Shown piece after piece: positions 1-8,235 of a DNA stretch of 64,000 nt; position 1 is the stretch's first letter; each line of letters opens with the position of its first letter. The DNA comes from Mitsuaria sp. PDC51. GTDB lineage: Bacteria > Pseudomonadota > Gammaproteobacteria > Burkholderiales > Burkholderiaceae_C. Made by a program: the position numbers and the translations under genes. The notes beneath the pieces are model-generated. The model was not told the DNA's origin. It saw only the letters and a list, made by a program, of their open reading frames with translations, and did no database searches. Location of the stretch: the NCBI RefSeq assembly GCF_900113225.1, contig NZ_FOZE01000002.1, positions 806,001-870,000 on the forward strand, given 5' to 3'.

Positions 1-1029
1 AGCATGCGCAAGCACGGCATCACGCCCTGGGTCACGCTGTTCCACTGGGACCTGCCGATGGCGCTGGAGGAGCGCGGCGGCTGGACCTCGCGCGAGACCG
101 TCGACGCCTTCGCGCGTTATGCCGAGGTCGTCGTGACGGCCTTCGCCGATGATGTGAAGCACTGGATCACGCTCAACGAGATCCGCTGCTTCACGATGCT
201 GGCCTACGGCTTCGGCACCAAGGCGCCGGGCCGCCGCGAGCCCGAGGCGGTCGTCAACCAGACTTACCACCACGCGATCGTGGCCCATGGCCACGCGGTG
301 CGCGCGGTGCGCCAGCATGGCGGCCCGGGTGCCCAGGTCGGCCTGACCGACAACTGCGACGTCAGCGTGCCGGTCAGCGAAAGTCCCGAGGACATCGCCG
401 CCGCGACGGCCTGGTTCCGCGACCGCAATGCCCACATCCTGGGCGCGATCCACGCCGGCCACTATCCCGAGTCCTACCTGAAGCGCGTCGGCGCCGCCGC
501 GCCCAAGGTGCTGCCCGGCGACTTCGACCTGATCAGCCAGCCCACCGACTTCCTGGGCCTGAACATCTACACCGGCCACTACGTGCGCGCGGCCGACAAC
601 GAACAGGGTTACGAGCAGCTCGCGCTGCCGAAGAACTATCCGCGCGCCGATCCGCCCTGGCTGCACCTGGTGCCGCAGTCGATGTACTGGGCGCCGCGGA
701 TGGCGGTGCAGCTCTACGGCCACCGCTCGATCTACATCACCGAGAACGGCTGCGGCTACGACGACGAGCCGGTGACCGACGGCGAATGCCACGACCTGCA
801 CCGGCGCGACTTCGTGCGCGGCCACCTGCGCGAGCTGCATCGCGCGATCGGCGACGGCGTGCCGGTGAACGGTTATTTCCTCTGGTCCTTCATCGACAAC
901 TTCGAATGGGAGGACGGCTACCAGCGGCGCTTCGGCATCGTGCATTGCGACTACGGCACGCAGGTCCGCACGCCCAAGCTCTCGGCGCGGTATTACGCCC
1001 GCATCGTCCAGGAACGCCGCATCCTCTGA
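1..1029 (+). CDS. GH1 beta-glucosidase, 5' end cut off by the window
   Basis: Family 1 glycoside hydrolase that cleaves terminal beta-glucosides such as cellobiose by a retaining mechanism. About 342 residues are visible, and roughly 110 N-terminal residues lie outside the window because the frame stays open to base 1. Visible GH1 hallmarks are the LFHWDLP strand, the TLNE acid/base motif (Glu59 counted from the Met at base 4), the nucleophile motif YITENG (Glu247) and the C-terminal GYFLWSFIDNFEW block. The acid/base motif reads NEI rather than the usual NEP. No signal peptide can be judged. The next gene, a sugar symporter, starts 8 nt after the stop, so uptake of a disaccharide followed by cytoplasmic hydrolysis is likely. 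Confidence 0.93.
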   Translation, partial: SMRKHGITPWVTLFHWDLPMALEERGGWTSRETVDAFARYAEVVVTAFADDVKHWITLNEIRCFTMLAYGFGTKAPGRREPEAVVNQTYHHAIVAHGHAVRAVRQHGGPGAQVGLTDNCDVSVPVSESPEDIAAATAWFRDRNAHILGAIHAGHYPESYLKRVGAAAPKVLPGDFDLISQPTDFLGLNIYTGHYVRAADNEQGYEQLALPKNYPRADPPWLHLVPQSMYWAPRMAVQLYGHRSIYITENGCGYDDEPVTDGECHDLHRRDFVRGHLRELHRAIGDGVPVNGYFLWSFIDNFEWEDGYQRRFGIVHCDYGTQVRTPKLSARYYARIVQERRIL

Positions 1030-1037
1030 GGCCCGCC

Positions 1038-2498
1038 ATGAGCGCCACCAGCCTGACCTCCTCCGACTCCGGCACCGCGCCGGCGCCGCACGTGATCCGT
1101 CCCGCCGACCGCGTGCCAATGCCGCAGAAGGTCGGCTACGGGCTCGGCTCGATGATCGACCTGTGGGGCCACTGGCTCTATGCGTCGCTCGCCTTCCACG
1201 TCTTCAACGTGTTCCTGGGCGTCGCGCCGGGCCTGATCTCCACGGCGCAGATGATCAAGATCTTCATCGACGCCGCGTCGGATGCGATCTTCGGCTGGAT
1301 CTCCGACAACACCCGCACCCGCTACGGCCGGCGCCGGCCCTTCATCCTGGTGGGCGGCGTGCTGGCGGGCATCGGCCTGCCGCTGATGTTCGCCGTCGGC
1401 CGCGGCTGGACGGACATGCAGTACTTCATGTTCATGGTCATCTCCACCGCCATCTACGTGCCGGTGATGAGCTGCTTCAACATGCCCTGGCTGAGCCTGG
1501 GCTCGGAGATGACGCCCGACTATCACGAGCGCACCAACGTGATGTCGATCAAGAACGCGATCCAGAAGGCGCCCGAGCTGGCGATGTTCTTCGCCGCGCA
1601 GTTCACGACGCTGGCCTGGTTCCACGACGCCGACGGCAAGCCCGACATCCTGCGCGGCGCGCAGACCTACTGCGCGCTGCTGGGCGCGGTGATGGTGGCG
1701 GTGTCCATCGTGATGTTCATGACGGTACGCGAGCGCTACTACGAGAAGCTGGTGGCGCATTCGCAGACGCACATCCCCTTCGCCGACACGCTGTGGCGCA
1801 CGCTGCGCTGCCGGCCGTTCCGGCACATCCTGGGCATGATGCTGGCCTACGGCATCGGCACGGCGATGGTGTCGGCGCTGGGCTATTACGCCACCGTCTA
1901 CTACGTCTGCAAGGGCGACATCGCGCTGGCGACCAAGTGGAACACCGCGATGGGCGTGGCGGGCATGGTGTTCGGCTTCCTCGGCATCCCGTTCTTCAAC
2001 TACATCGCGCGGCGCCACGGCAAGCGCGCGGCGCTGGCGCTGGTGCTGTCGCTGGCGATCTGCGCCTTCATCGGCGACTGGTGGCTCTACGACCCCGAGC
2101 GCCCCGCGCTGCAGCTGCTGGCCTGCGGTTTCGTCGCCTTCACCGGCGCGGGCTTCTGGACGCTCTACGGCTCGACGGTGGCCGACGTCATCGACTACGA
2201 CGAGCTGCAGACCGGCCAGCGCCGCGAGGGCTCGTTCGCGGCCTGCCAGTCGTGGATTTCCAAGGTCGGCATCGCGCTGGGCGTGGGCGCGTCGGGCTGG
2301 ATCCTGCAGTTCACCGGCTTCGATTCGAAGCTGCCGGTGCAGAGCGACCACGCGATCTTCATGATCCGCATCCTGCTGTCGGCCATCCCGGTGCTGGGCC
2401 TGCTGCTGGCGCTGATCTCGGTGTCGCGCTTCGAGCTGACCGAGCGCGGCATGGCCGAGATCCGCGCCCGCCTCGAGGCCCAACGCGGCGCCGTCTGA
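1038..2498 (+). CDS. GPH-family sugar:cation symporter (MFS)
   Basis: 486-residue inner-membrane transporter of the glycoside-pentoside-hexuronide:cation symporter family, the group that contains melibiose and xyloside carriers. The family's N-terminal QKVGYGLGSM block and the loop with the conserved ERT (SEMTPDYHERTNVMS) are visible, with about twelve hydrophobic segments. The ATG at 1038 is chosen over an upstream in-frame Met because it follows the GH1 stop by 8 nt and the upstream extension is arginine/proline-rich shadow sequence. Co-transcription with the GH1 gene suggests import of a beta-glucoside. The substrate itself cannot be read from the sequence. Confidence 0.88.
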   Translation: MSATSLTSSDSGTAPAPHVIRPADRVPMPQKVGYGLGSMIDLWGHWLYASLAFHVFNVFLGVAPGLISTAQMIKIFIDAASDAIFGWISDNTRTRYGRRRPFILVGGVLAGIGLPLMFAVGRGWTDMQYFMFMVISTAIYVPVMSCFNMPWLSLGSEMTPDYHERTNVMSIKNAIQKAPELAMFFAAQFTTLAWFHDADGKPDILRGAQTYCALLGAVMVAVSIVMFMTVRERYYEKLVAHSQTHIPFADTLWRTLRCRPFRHILGMMLAYGIGTAMVSALGYYATVYYVCKGDIALATKWNTAMGVAGMVFGFLGIPFFNYIARRHGKRAALALVLSLAICAFIGDWWLYDPERPALQLLACGFVAFTGAGFWTLYGSTVADVIDYDELQTGQRREGSFAACQSWISKVGIALGVGASGWILQFTGFDSKLPVQSDHAIFMIRILLSAIPVLGLLLALISVSRFELTERGMAEIRARLEAQRGAV

Positions 2499-2570
2499 AG
2501 GCGCGCCGGCCGGTGCCGGCGCCCGCTGTCCTTCTGCTGTCCATTGAGCTTTCCAGAGTCCTCACCGGAC

Positions 2571-2592
2571 CATGCGCGCGACCGCGCGCATG
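2571..2592. promoter_or_regulatory. Perfect palindrome upstream of the GH5 gene
   Basis: Two 10-bp arms, CATGCGCGCG and CGCGCGCATG, separated by AC form a perfect inverted repeat that ends 30 bp before the GH5 start codon. No T-run follows, so it is not a classical intrinsic terminator. It could be a regulator site or an RNA hairpin in the 124-bp gap after the symporter gene. Function is inferred only from symmetry and position. Confidence 0.4.
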
Positions 2593-2622
2593 CCTCAAGC
2601 AAAACACACGGAGACAACGACG

Positions 2623-4005
2623 ATGAAGGCAAGAACCCTGGCCGCGCTGCTGATGGCGGCGACCGGCTTGACGAGCGGACTGGAAGCCGGCGCGCAGAGC
2701 TGCTCGCCGACGGCGATCAAGCCCTACGTCAGGGTCGGCAGCGGCGCCTGGAGCAACACCTCGTCGGCGACGGTGGCCGCCGGCGGTACGCTGACGCTCG
2801 GACCGCAGCCGACCAGCGGCGGGTCGTGGTCCTGGACCGGCTGCGGCGCATCGGCCAACACGCGCGAGCTGGGCCTGACCGCGAAGGCCAGTTGCACCGC
2901 GGTGGCGACGTACACCAACAGCTGCGGCGCCAAGTCGACGCAGAACTTCGTGCTCACCGTGCCCGGCATGCGGGACCTGACCAGCCTGCAGCTGTCCAAG
3001 CTGATGGGCGCGGGCTGGAACCTGGGCAACTCGCTGGAGGCCATTGGCGGCGAGACCGCGTGGGGCAATCCGGCGGTGACGCAGTCGATGTTCAACGCGG
3101 TGAAGGCGGCCGGCTTCAAGACGGTGCGGATCCCGGTGTCCTGGAAGCAGTACGCCGATGCCAACGACAACATCAGCGCGACCTGGATGGCGCGCGTGAC
3201 GCAGGTCGTCAACTACGCGCGCAATGCCGGCCTGTACACGATGATCAACATCCACTGGGATGGCGGCTGGATGCAGCCGACCTATGCCCAGCAGTCGGCG
3301 GTCAATGCGCGCATCACCAAGTTCTGGACGCAGATCGCCAACAACTTCAAGGGCTACGACGACACGCTGCTGTTCGCGGGCACCAACGAGGTGATGGTCG
3401 ATGGCGACTACGGCACGCCGACGGTCGAGTACTACACGGTGCAGAACAGCTTCAACCAGACCTTCGTGAACGCGGTGCGTGCGACCGGCGGCAACAACCT
3501 GGCGCGCCACCTGATCGTGCAGGGCTTCAACACCAACATCGACCACACGGTGAATTTCGCGACGATGCCCAGTGACTCGGTGGGCCGCCGGCTGATGATG
3601 GAAGTGCACTTCTACGATCCCTACAACTTCACGTTGAACCAGAACAGCAGCATCTGGCAATGGGGCGCGGGCGCGACCAGCGCGGCCAACACGGAGACCT
3701 GGGCGAACGAGGCCTACATCGACGGCCAGTTCCAGAAGATGAAGACGCGCTTCGTCGACCAGGGCATCCCGGTGATCCTGGGTGAGTTCGGCGCGATCCG
3801 CCGCACCGAGTACGCCGGCGCCGAGGCCTACCGCACGGCGTGGGACCGCTACGTGGCGCGCGCGGCGTGGACGCGTGGCGCGGTGCCGGTCTACTGGGAC
3901 GCGGGTTATCCGAACGACAACCACAGCATGGGGCTGTTCGACCGCAACACCGGCGCGGTGGTCTATCCGTCGATCGTCAGCGGCATCGTCGACGCGGCGA
4001 AGTGA
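2623..4005 (+). CDS. Secreted GH5 endo-glucanase with N-terminal accessory domain
   Basis: 460-residue exported family 5 glycoside hydrolase that probably cuts beta-1,4-glucan or a related beta-glucan outside the cell. The start at 2623 gives a clean signal peptide (MKARTLAALLMAATG, cleavage near AGAQ-S), whereas the longer reading adds 17 polar residues. Residues 26-113 form a Cys- and Ser/Thr-rich beta domain that may bind carbohydrate. The catalytic domain follows, with GWNLGNSLEA (131-140), the acid/base Glu256 in AGTNEV and the nucleophile Glu388 in ILGEFG. It supplies oligosaccharides to the upstream symporter and GH1 enzyme. The subfamily cannot be fixed by eye, and mannan or xyloglucan activity is not excluded. 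Confidence 0.88.
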   Translation: MKARTLAALLMAATGLTSGLEAGAQSCSPTAIKPYVRVGSGAWSNTSSATVAAGGTLTLGPQPTSGGSWSWTGCGASANTRELGLTAKASCTAVATYTNSCGAKSTQNFVLTVPGMRDLTSLQLSKLMGAGWNLGNSLEAIGGETAWGNPAVTQSMFNAVKAAGFKTVRIPVSWKQYADANDNISATWMARVTQVVNYARNAGLYTMINIHWDGGWMQPTYAQQSAVNARITKFWTQIANNFKGYDDTLLFAGTNEVMVDGDYGTPTVEYYTVQNSFNQTFVNAVRATGGNNLARHLIVQGFNTNIDHTVNFATMPSDSVGRRLMMEVHFYDPYNFTLNQNSSIWQWGAGATSAANTETWANEAYIDGQFQKMKTRFVDQGIPVILGEFGAIRRTEYAGAEAYRTAWDRYVARAAWTRGAVPVYWDAGYPNDNHSMGLFDRNTGAVVYPSIVSGIVDAAK

Positions 4006-4143
4006 GGGTGCGCGCGGCGGCGCTTCCACTTGCCTACGCATGGGAATCCCGCTTGCCGCAGGGCCAGGGGCGGCGAGCGCCAGCCGCCCGGCAGCGCGTC
4101 CCGAGGACGCGCCGCTCCCCGCAACGACTCTCCCCCGCACGCC

Positions 4144-4650
4144 ATGCCGCAAGACGATCAGTTGAAGAAGGAAGCCCAGCGCCTCGCCGGTGAAGCCAAG
4201 CACCCCAGCGAGAAGCTGCCGACCTACCAGGAGCTGCTGGACAGCGCCATCGAGGACACCTTCCCGGCGAGCGATCCCATCGCTGTCGGCGGGGCGACCA
4301 AGATCGCCGAGCCGCACACGACCCTGCGCGACGCGAAGGACTGGACGCTGAAGCCAGGCAGCGAAATGCCGCCGGGCGGCGATGCGGCCCCGACCGCATC
4401 GGCCGGCGGGCCGGAGCTGTCCGCGCCCTGCGAGGGTTTCGTCGAGCGCCCGATGACCCTGCAGGCCACCGTCGAGGACGCGGTGCAGGTGCCTCGCGGC
4501 CCCTGCACGATCGAGCAGAGCGAGCACCGCGCGGTGCTGCGCTGGACCGAGGACGGCCAGGACCGCTGCGGCTCGATGGCGATCGAGGACTATCGCGACC
4601 GCCTCGCCGACGGCGCCTTGCGTCGCGGCGAGCGACGCGACGCGGGATGA
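4144..4650 (+). CDS. Small hypothetical protein with FPASDP motif
   Basis: 168 residues, soluble, no signal peptide. The segment LDSAIEDTFPASDPIAV (about residues 29-45) matches a short motif that recurs in small uncharacterised proteobacterial proteins. The C-terminal third (VLRWTEDGQDRCGSMAIEDY) may be a small beta fold. The start at 4144 is the Met immediately before the charged QDDQLKKEAQ segment, and the longer in-frame reading is arginine-rich non-coding sequence. Function unknown. It lies 138 bp after the GH5 gene and need not belong to the glucan module. Confidence 0.6.
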   Translation: MPQDDQLKKEAQRLAGEAKHPSEKLPTYQELLDSAIEDTFPASDPIAVGGATKIAEPHTTLRDAKDWTLKPGSEMPPGGDAAPTASAGGPELSAPCEGFVERPMTLQATVEDAVQVPRGPCTIEQSEHRAVLRWTEDGQDRCGSMAIEDYRDRLADGALRRGERRDAG

Positions 4651-4831
4651 GCGACACGAGCTGGCGCATGCATCGAGCTCCGGCTCGGACCGCCGCGGCT
4701 GAGGCCGCCGGCTCGCAATCAGCCATCGCACCACGCCCGGCTCAGAGGTCGACTCGCTGAACATTTCAAGCGGAATCGCCGTCCATCGAACGGCTGTTGC
4801 GGTGAATCGCGGGAGGCCGGGGAACGCCCGG

Positions 4832-5539
4832 TCAGCGCCGCGGTTTCGCGGCGAACCAGCGACGCGCGTCGTCGAGGGCCACTGGTGCATCGAACCCGTG
4901 ATCGCGCAGCAACGCCGCGATCTCCGCTTCGTCGAGCGGCACCAACGCGAAGGCGTGCGTCCACGCGTCATCGCCCATGACATAGCGCAGCGTCATGCGG
5001 ACTTGTTCGATGCCATCGACGGTGGCGCGCGCCAATGCGGTGACGTCGATCGACAGCTCGCTCGATCGGCTCAGCGGTCCGAGGGCGGCGGTGCGCAGCC
5101 AGTGGGCGTCCTGGCATTGAAGGATTAATTGGCCGTGCGGCGCGACATGGCGGGCGGCGGCGGCGATGAAGGCGCGCCGGACGGTGGCATCGGCGTGATT
5201 GATGAGGCCGCTGGGCAGGAGCACGACATCGAAGCGCTCGCCGAGATCGAGCCGCTCGATGTCGGCGTGGATGCGGCGCACGCGGTCGGAGACGTGGGCC
5301 AGCATCTCCGCGGAGTTGTCGACCCCGGTCACGGTGCAGCCGAAGTCCAGGAGTCGATGGGCGAGCAAGCCGGTGCCGCAACCGAGATCGAGAACGGAAG
5401 CACCCGCGAGGAAGTGCGAGCGCAGGTGATCGATCTCGCCGGCATATCTGGCGCGGCGGTAGAGCTCGACGGAGCAGCCGTCGTGGGTTTGGCTACCCGG
5501 GCCGGTGCCAGTGAAGTGGGGTTCGCGGGTGGCGTCCAT
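4832..5539 (-). CDS. Class I SAM-dependent methyltransferase
   Basis: 235-residue cytoplasmic methyltransferase with a Rossmann-type SAM site: motif I VLDLGCGTG, an acidic residue after the second strand (GVDNSAEML) and a motif IV-like stretch FDVVLLPSGL. The Met at 5539 is preferred because the extra 37 residues of the longer reading lack secondary-structure character. The acceptor substrate cannot be predicted. The 180 bp between it and the preceding small-protein gene show nothing further. It is transcribed away from the LacI gene and shares the 300-bp region upstream with it. Confidence 0.8.
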   Translation of the reverse strand: MDATREPHFTGTGPGSQTHDGCSVELYRRARYAGEIDHLRSHFLAGASVLDLGCGTGLLAHRLLDFGCTVTGVDNSAEMLAHVSDRVRRIHADIERLDLGERFDVVLLPSGLINHADATVRRAFIAAAARHVAPHGQLILQCQDAHWLRTAALGPLSRSSELSIDVTALARATVDGIEQVRMTLRYVMGDDAWTHAFALVPLDEAEIAALLRDHGFDAPVALDDARRWFAAKPRR

Positions 5540-5685
5540 GTTGTTGGTCGCAGTGGCGGGGCGTTCCGGCCAATCGCGTCCGACCATTCGGACGCGAGCG
5601 TCATTCTGACCCGGGGTCGCGCCCGACGCGCGTTCCGATGATTGAGGCAAGGCCCATCCCCGGTTCCGTTTAGACGCGCCTGTCT

Positions 5686-5833
5686 TGTTTAGTAAATCCA
5701 GATAAAGACAGCGCTGGACAACCGTTCCGATTGACCCTCGCGGCAGGGCCGATCTATAACGAAACCCCGATGACAGAACGACTGGCGGGCAAGCTCGTCT
5801 TAGAGACCGTTCTTCACGAGGTGTTTAGTAAAT
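5686..5833. promoter_or_regulatory. Two copies of TGTTTAGTAAAT before the LacI gene
   Basis: The 12-mer TGTTTAGTAAAT occurs at 5686-5697 and again at 5822-5833. Each contains the 9-bp palindrome TTTA-G-TAAA. The second copy ends 12 bp before the regulator's start codon, where it would block initiation, and the first lies 136 bp upstream in the divergent control region. This layout suits autoregulation by the LacI protein encoded at 5846 and a looping repressor. The link to that protein is inferred from position. Confidence 0.55.
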
Positions 5834-5845
5834 GTTCACGCGTCC

Positions 5846-6835
5846 ATGAGCCAAGTCACGATCCGAGACATCGCGCAGGCGACCGGTCTGTCGTCCGGCA
5901 CCATTTCGCGCGCGCTCAAGAACCAGGCGGGCATGACCGATGCCACCCGTCTCAAGGTCCAGGACGCGGCCCAGCGGATGGGCTACGACTTCTCCCAGCT
6001 GCGCAAGGTGCGCATCCGGCGCATCGCCTTCCTGCTGCACAGCCAGCACAACACGCTGGCCTCCAGCCCCTTCTTCTCGCCGGTCCTGCATGGCGCCGAG
6101 GAAGCCTGCCGGCGCGAGGGCATCGCCCTGTCCTTCAACGTGGTCGGTCCCGCCGCGCCGGTGATGGAGCAGATCCGGCTGCATCAGCCCGACGCCCTGC
6201 TGTGCGCCGGCTTCTTCGAACCGGAAGTGCTCGCCGCGCTGAAGCAGACCGGCAAGCCCATGGTGCTGATCGACATGCAGCAACGGGGCTTCACCTCGGT
6301 CAATCCGGACAACGCGATGGGCGGCTACCTCGCCACCCGGCATCTGCTGCGCAGCGGCCGCCGGCGGATCGCGATGCTGTCCGGGTCGCTGGCGCACTTC
6401 AGCATCGAGCAGCGCAACCGCGGCTTCCGTCGTGCGCTCTTCGAGTCCAGGACGCTGGCCGATCCCGACCTCGAGGTCATCGTTCCTCAACTGGGCGACG
6501 GCGACAGCGGCGTCGTCGAGGCGATGCAGCGCCTGCTCAGCCTGCCCAGGCCGCCCGACGCCGTGCTTTGCTACAACGACAGCACGGCCCTCGTGGCGAT
6601 GGCCCATTGCCGCGGCCAGGGCATCAAGGTGCCGCAGGACATCGCCATCGTCGGCTTCGACGACATCAGCGGCGCCGCCACCAGCGTGCCGCCGCTCAGC
6701 ACGCTGCGGGTGGACAAGGAGGCGCTCGGCGCCGCCGGCGTCGACCTGCTGCTGCGGCTCAAGCCCGAGGACCCCATCGAGGAACTCGTCCTGCCGGTCG
6801 ACCTGGTCGTGCGTGAAAGCAGCTGCGACGACTAG
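5846..6835 (+). CDS. LacI-family transcriptional regulator (beta-glucan module)
   Basis: 329-residue repressor with a canonical N-terminal helix-turn-helix (TIRDIAQATGLSSGTISRAL, residues 5-24), a hinge, and a periplasmic-binding-protein-like sensor domain (residues 60-325; landmarks AFLLHSQ, RIAMLSGS, DAVLCYNDSTAL, IAIVGFDD). It probably responds to a sugar released from the substrate of the surrounding glucosidases and controls them or the permease downstream. Two TTTAGTAAA palindromes lie just upstream. It is flanked by a divergent methyltransferase and, 137 bp downstream, a co-directional sugar permease. The effector is unknown. Confidence 0.9.
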   Translation: MSQVTIRDIAQATGLSSGTISRALKNQAGMTDATRLKVQDAAQRMGYDFSQLRKVRIRRIAFLLHSQHNTLASSPFFSPVLHGAEEACRREGIALSFNVVGPAAPVMEQIRLHQPDALLCAGFFEPEVLAALKQTGKPMVLIDMQQRGFTSVNPDNAMGGYLATRHLLRSGRRRIAMLSGSLAHFSIEQRNRGFRRALFESRTLADPDLEVIVPQLGDGDSGVVEAMQRLLSLPRPPDAVLCYNDSTALVAMAHCRGQGIKVPQDIAIVGFDDISGAATSVPPLSTLRVDKEALGAAGVDLLLRLKPEDPIEELVLPVDLVVRESSCDD

Positions 6836-6972
6836 CGCCCTGCCTCCCGCGTCCCCCGAGCCACTGCGGGCCGGCCTCGCGGCGTGACACCGCAAGGCCT
6901 TGACCCCCTGACGCTTCGACGCAGCGACGCAGCGAAGGCGTCACGGCGATCCCATCACGAGACGGAGACAAC

Positions 6973-8232
6973 ATGGAACACGTATCCCCCCGCCCCGCCG
7001 CGGCCGCATCGGGCGCGGCCGCCGGACCCGCCACCAGTGACAGCGGCCACAGCGGCGCGCTGGTCATCGTCACGGTGCTGTTCTTCATGTGGGGGCTGAT
7101 CACCTCGCTGAACGACATCCTCATCCCCCACCTCAAGGCCATCTACACGCTGAGCTACGTGCAGGCGATGATGGTGCAGTTCTGCTTCTTCGGCGCCTAC
7201 TTCATCGTCTCGCTGCCCGCGGGCGCGCTGATCCGGCGCCTGGGTTACCAGCGGGGCGCGGTGGCGGGTCTGCTGATCGCGGCCGTGGGCTGCGCGCTGT
7301 TCTACCCGGCCTCCTTCGGCGGCTACGGCCTGTTCCTGCTGGCCTTCTTCGTGCTGGCCTCGGGCATCACGGTCCTGCAGGTCGCCGCCAATCCGTACGT
7401 GACCGTGCTCGGTCCGGCCCGCACGGCCTCGAGCCGCCTCAACCTCACCCAGGCCTTCAACTCGCTGGGCACCACCATCGGTCCCGCCGCCGGCGGCCTG
7501 CTGATCCTGTCCATCTCCGGCGCCGCCGCCGGCGCGGCGTCCACCGTGCGCGGCCCCTATCTCGCGCTGGCCGCCGCGCTCGCGCTGCTGGCGCTGTTCT
7601 TCCTGAAGGCCAGGCTGCCGCGCATCGAGGACGGCGAGGACCTCGCCCTGGACGGCGAAGGCCACGGCTCGGCCTGGGCGCACCGCCATCTGGTGCTTGG
7701 GGCGATCGGCATCTTCCTGTACGTGGGCGCGGAAGTGAGCATCGGCAGCTTCCTCATCAACTTCCTGGGCGAAGGCAACATCGCCGGCCTGGCGCATGCC
7801 GACGCCGCGAGCTACGTCAGCCTGTACTGGGCCGGCGCAATGGTCGGACGCTTCATCGGCTTCGTCGTGATGCGCTCGGTGAGCCCGGGCCGGACGCTGG
7901 CCTTCAATGCGCTGGTGGCGATCGCGCTGGTGCTGACCGCCACCTTCGGCCACGGCAGCGTCGCGATGTGGGCCATCCTGGCCGTGGGCCTGTGCAACTC
8001 CATCATGTTCCCCACCGTCTTCAGCATGGCCATCCACGGCCTGGGCCGGCACACCGGCCAGGGCTCCGGCATCCTGTGCATGGCCATCGTCGGCGGCGCC
8101 ATCGTGCCCTTCGCGCAGGGCGCGCTGGCCGACCACCTGGGCGTGCAGCTGTCCTTCCTGCTGCCGGCCGCCTGCTATGCGTTCATCCTCTACTTCGGGG
8201 CGCGCTACGCCTCGATGTACGTGAAGCAGTGA
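6973..8232 (+). CDS. Sugar MFS transporter of the FucP/GluP family
   Basis: 419-residue inner-membrane permease of the fucose/glucose-galactose:proton symporter family. Typical features are the first helix [16 protein letters not shown], the helix-4 motif [13 protein letters not shown], and twelve hydrophobic segments. The N-terminal 25 residues are an Ala/Gly/Pro-rich cytoplasmic leader. A GGAG ribosome site precedes the start by about 8 nt. Following a LacI gene on the same strand, it may import the monosaccharide released by the GH1/GH5 system or by the adjacent mannosidases. The convergent GH92 gene ends 3 nt after its stop. Confidence 0.88.
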   Translation: MEHVSPRPAAAASGAAAGPATSDSGHSGALVIVTVLFFMWGLITSLNDILIPHLKAIYTLSYVQAMMVQFCFFGAYFIVSLPAGALIRRLGYQRGAVAGLLIAAVGCALFYPASFGGYGLFLLAFFVLASGITVLQVAANPYVTVLGPARTASSRLNLTQAFNSLGTTIGPAAGGLLILSISGAAAGAASTVRGPYLALAAALALLALFFLKARLPRIEDGEDLALDGEGHGSAWAHRHLVLGAIGIFLYVGAEVSIGSFLINFLGEGNIAGLAHADAASYVSLYWAGAMVGRFIGFVVMRSVSPGRTLAFNALVAIALVLTATFGHGSVAMWAILAVGLCNSIMFPTVFSMAIHGLGRHTGQGSGILCMAIVGGAIVPFAQGALADHLGVQLSFLLPAACYAFILYFGARYASMYVKQ

Positions 8233-8235
8233 GGC

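Noticed and set aside
5667-5680. A third copy of the TTTAGTAAA-type operator before the first LacI gene
   Set aside because: Only TTTAGA is present; the second arm is missing.
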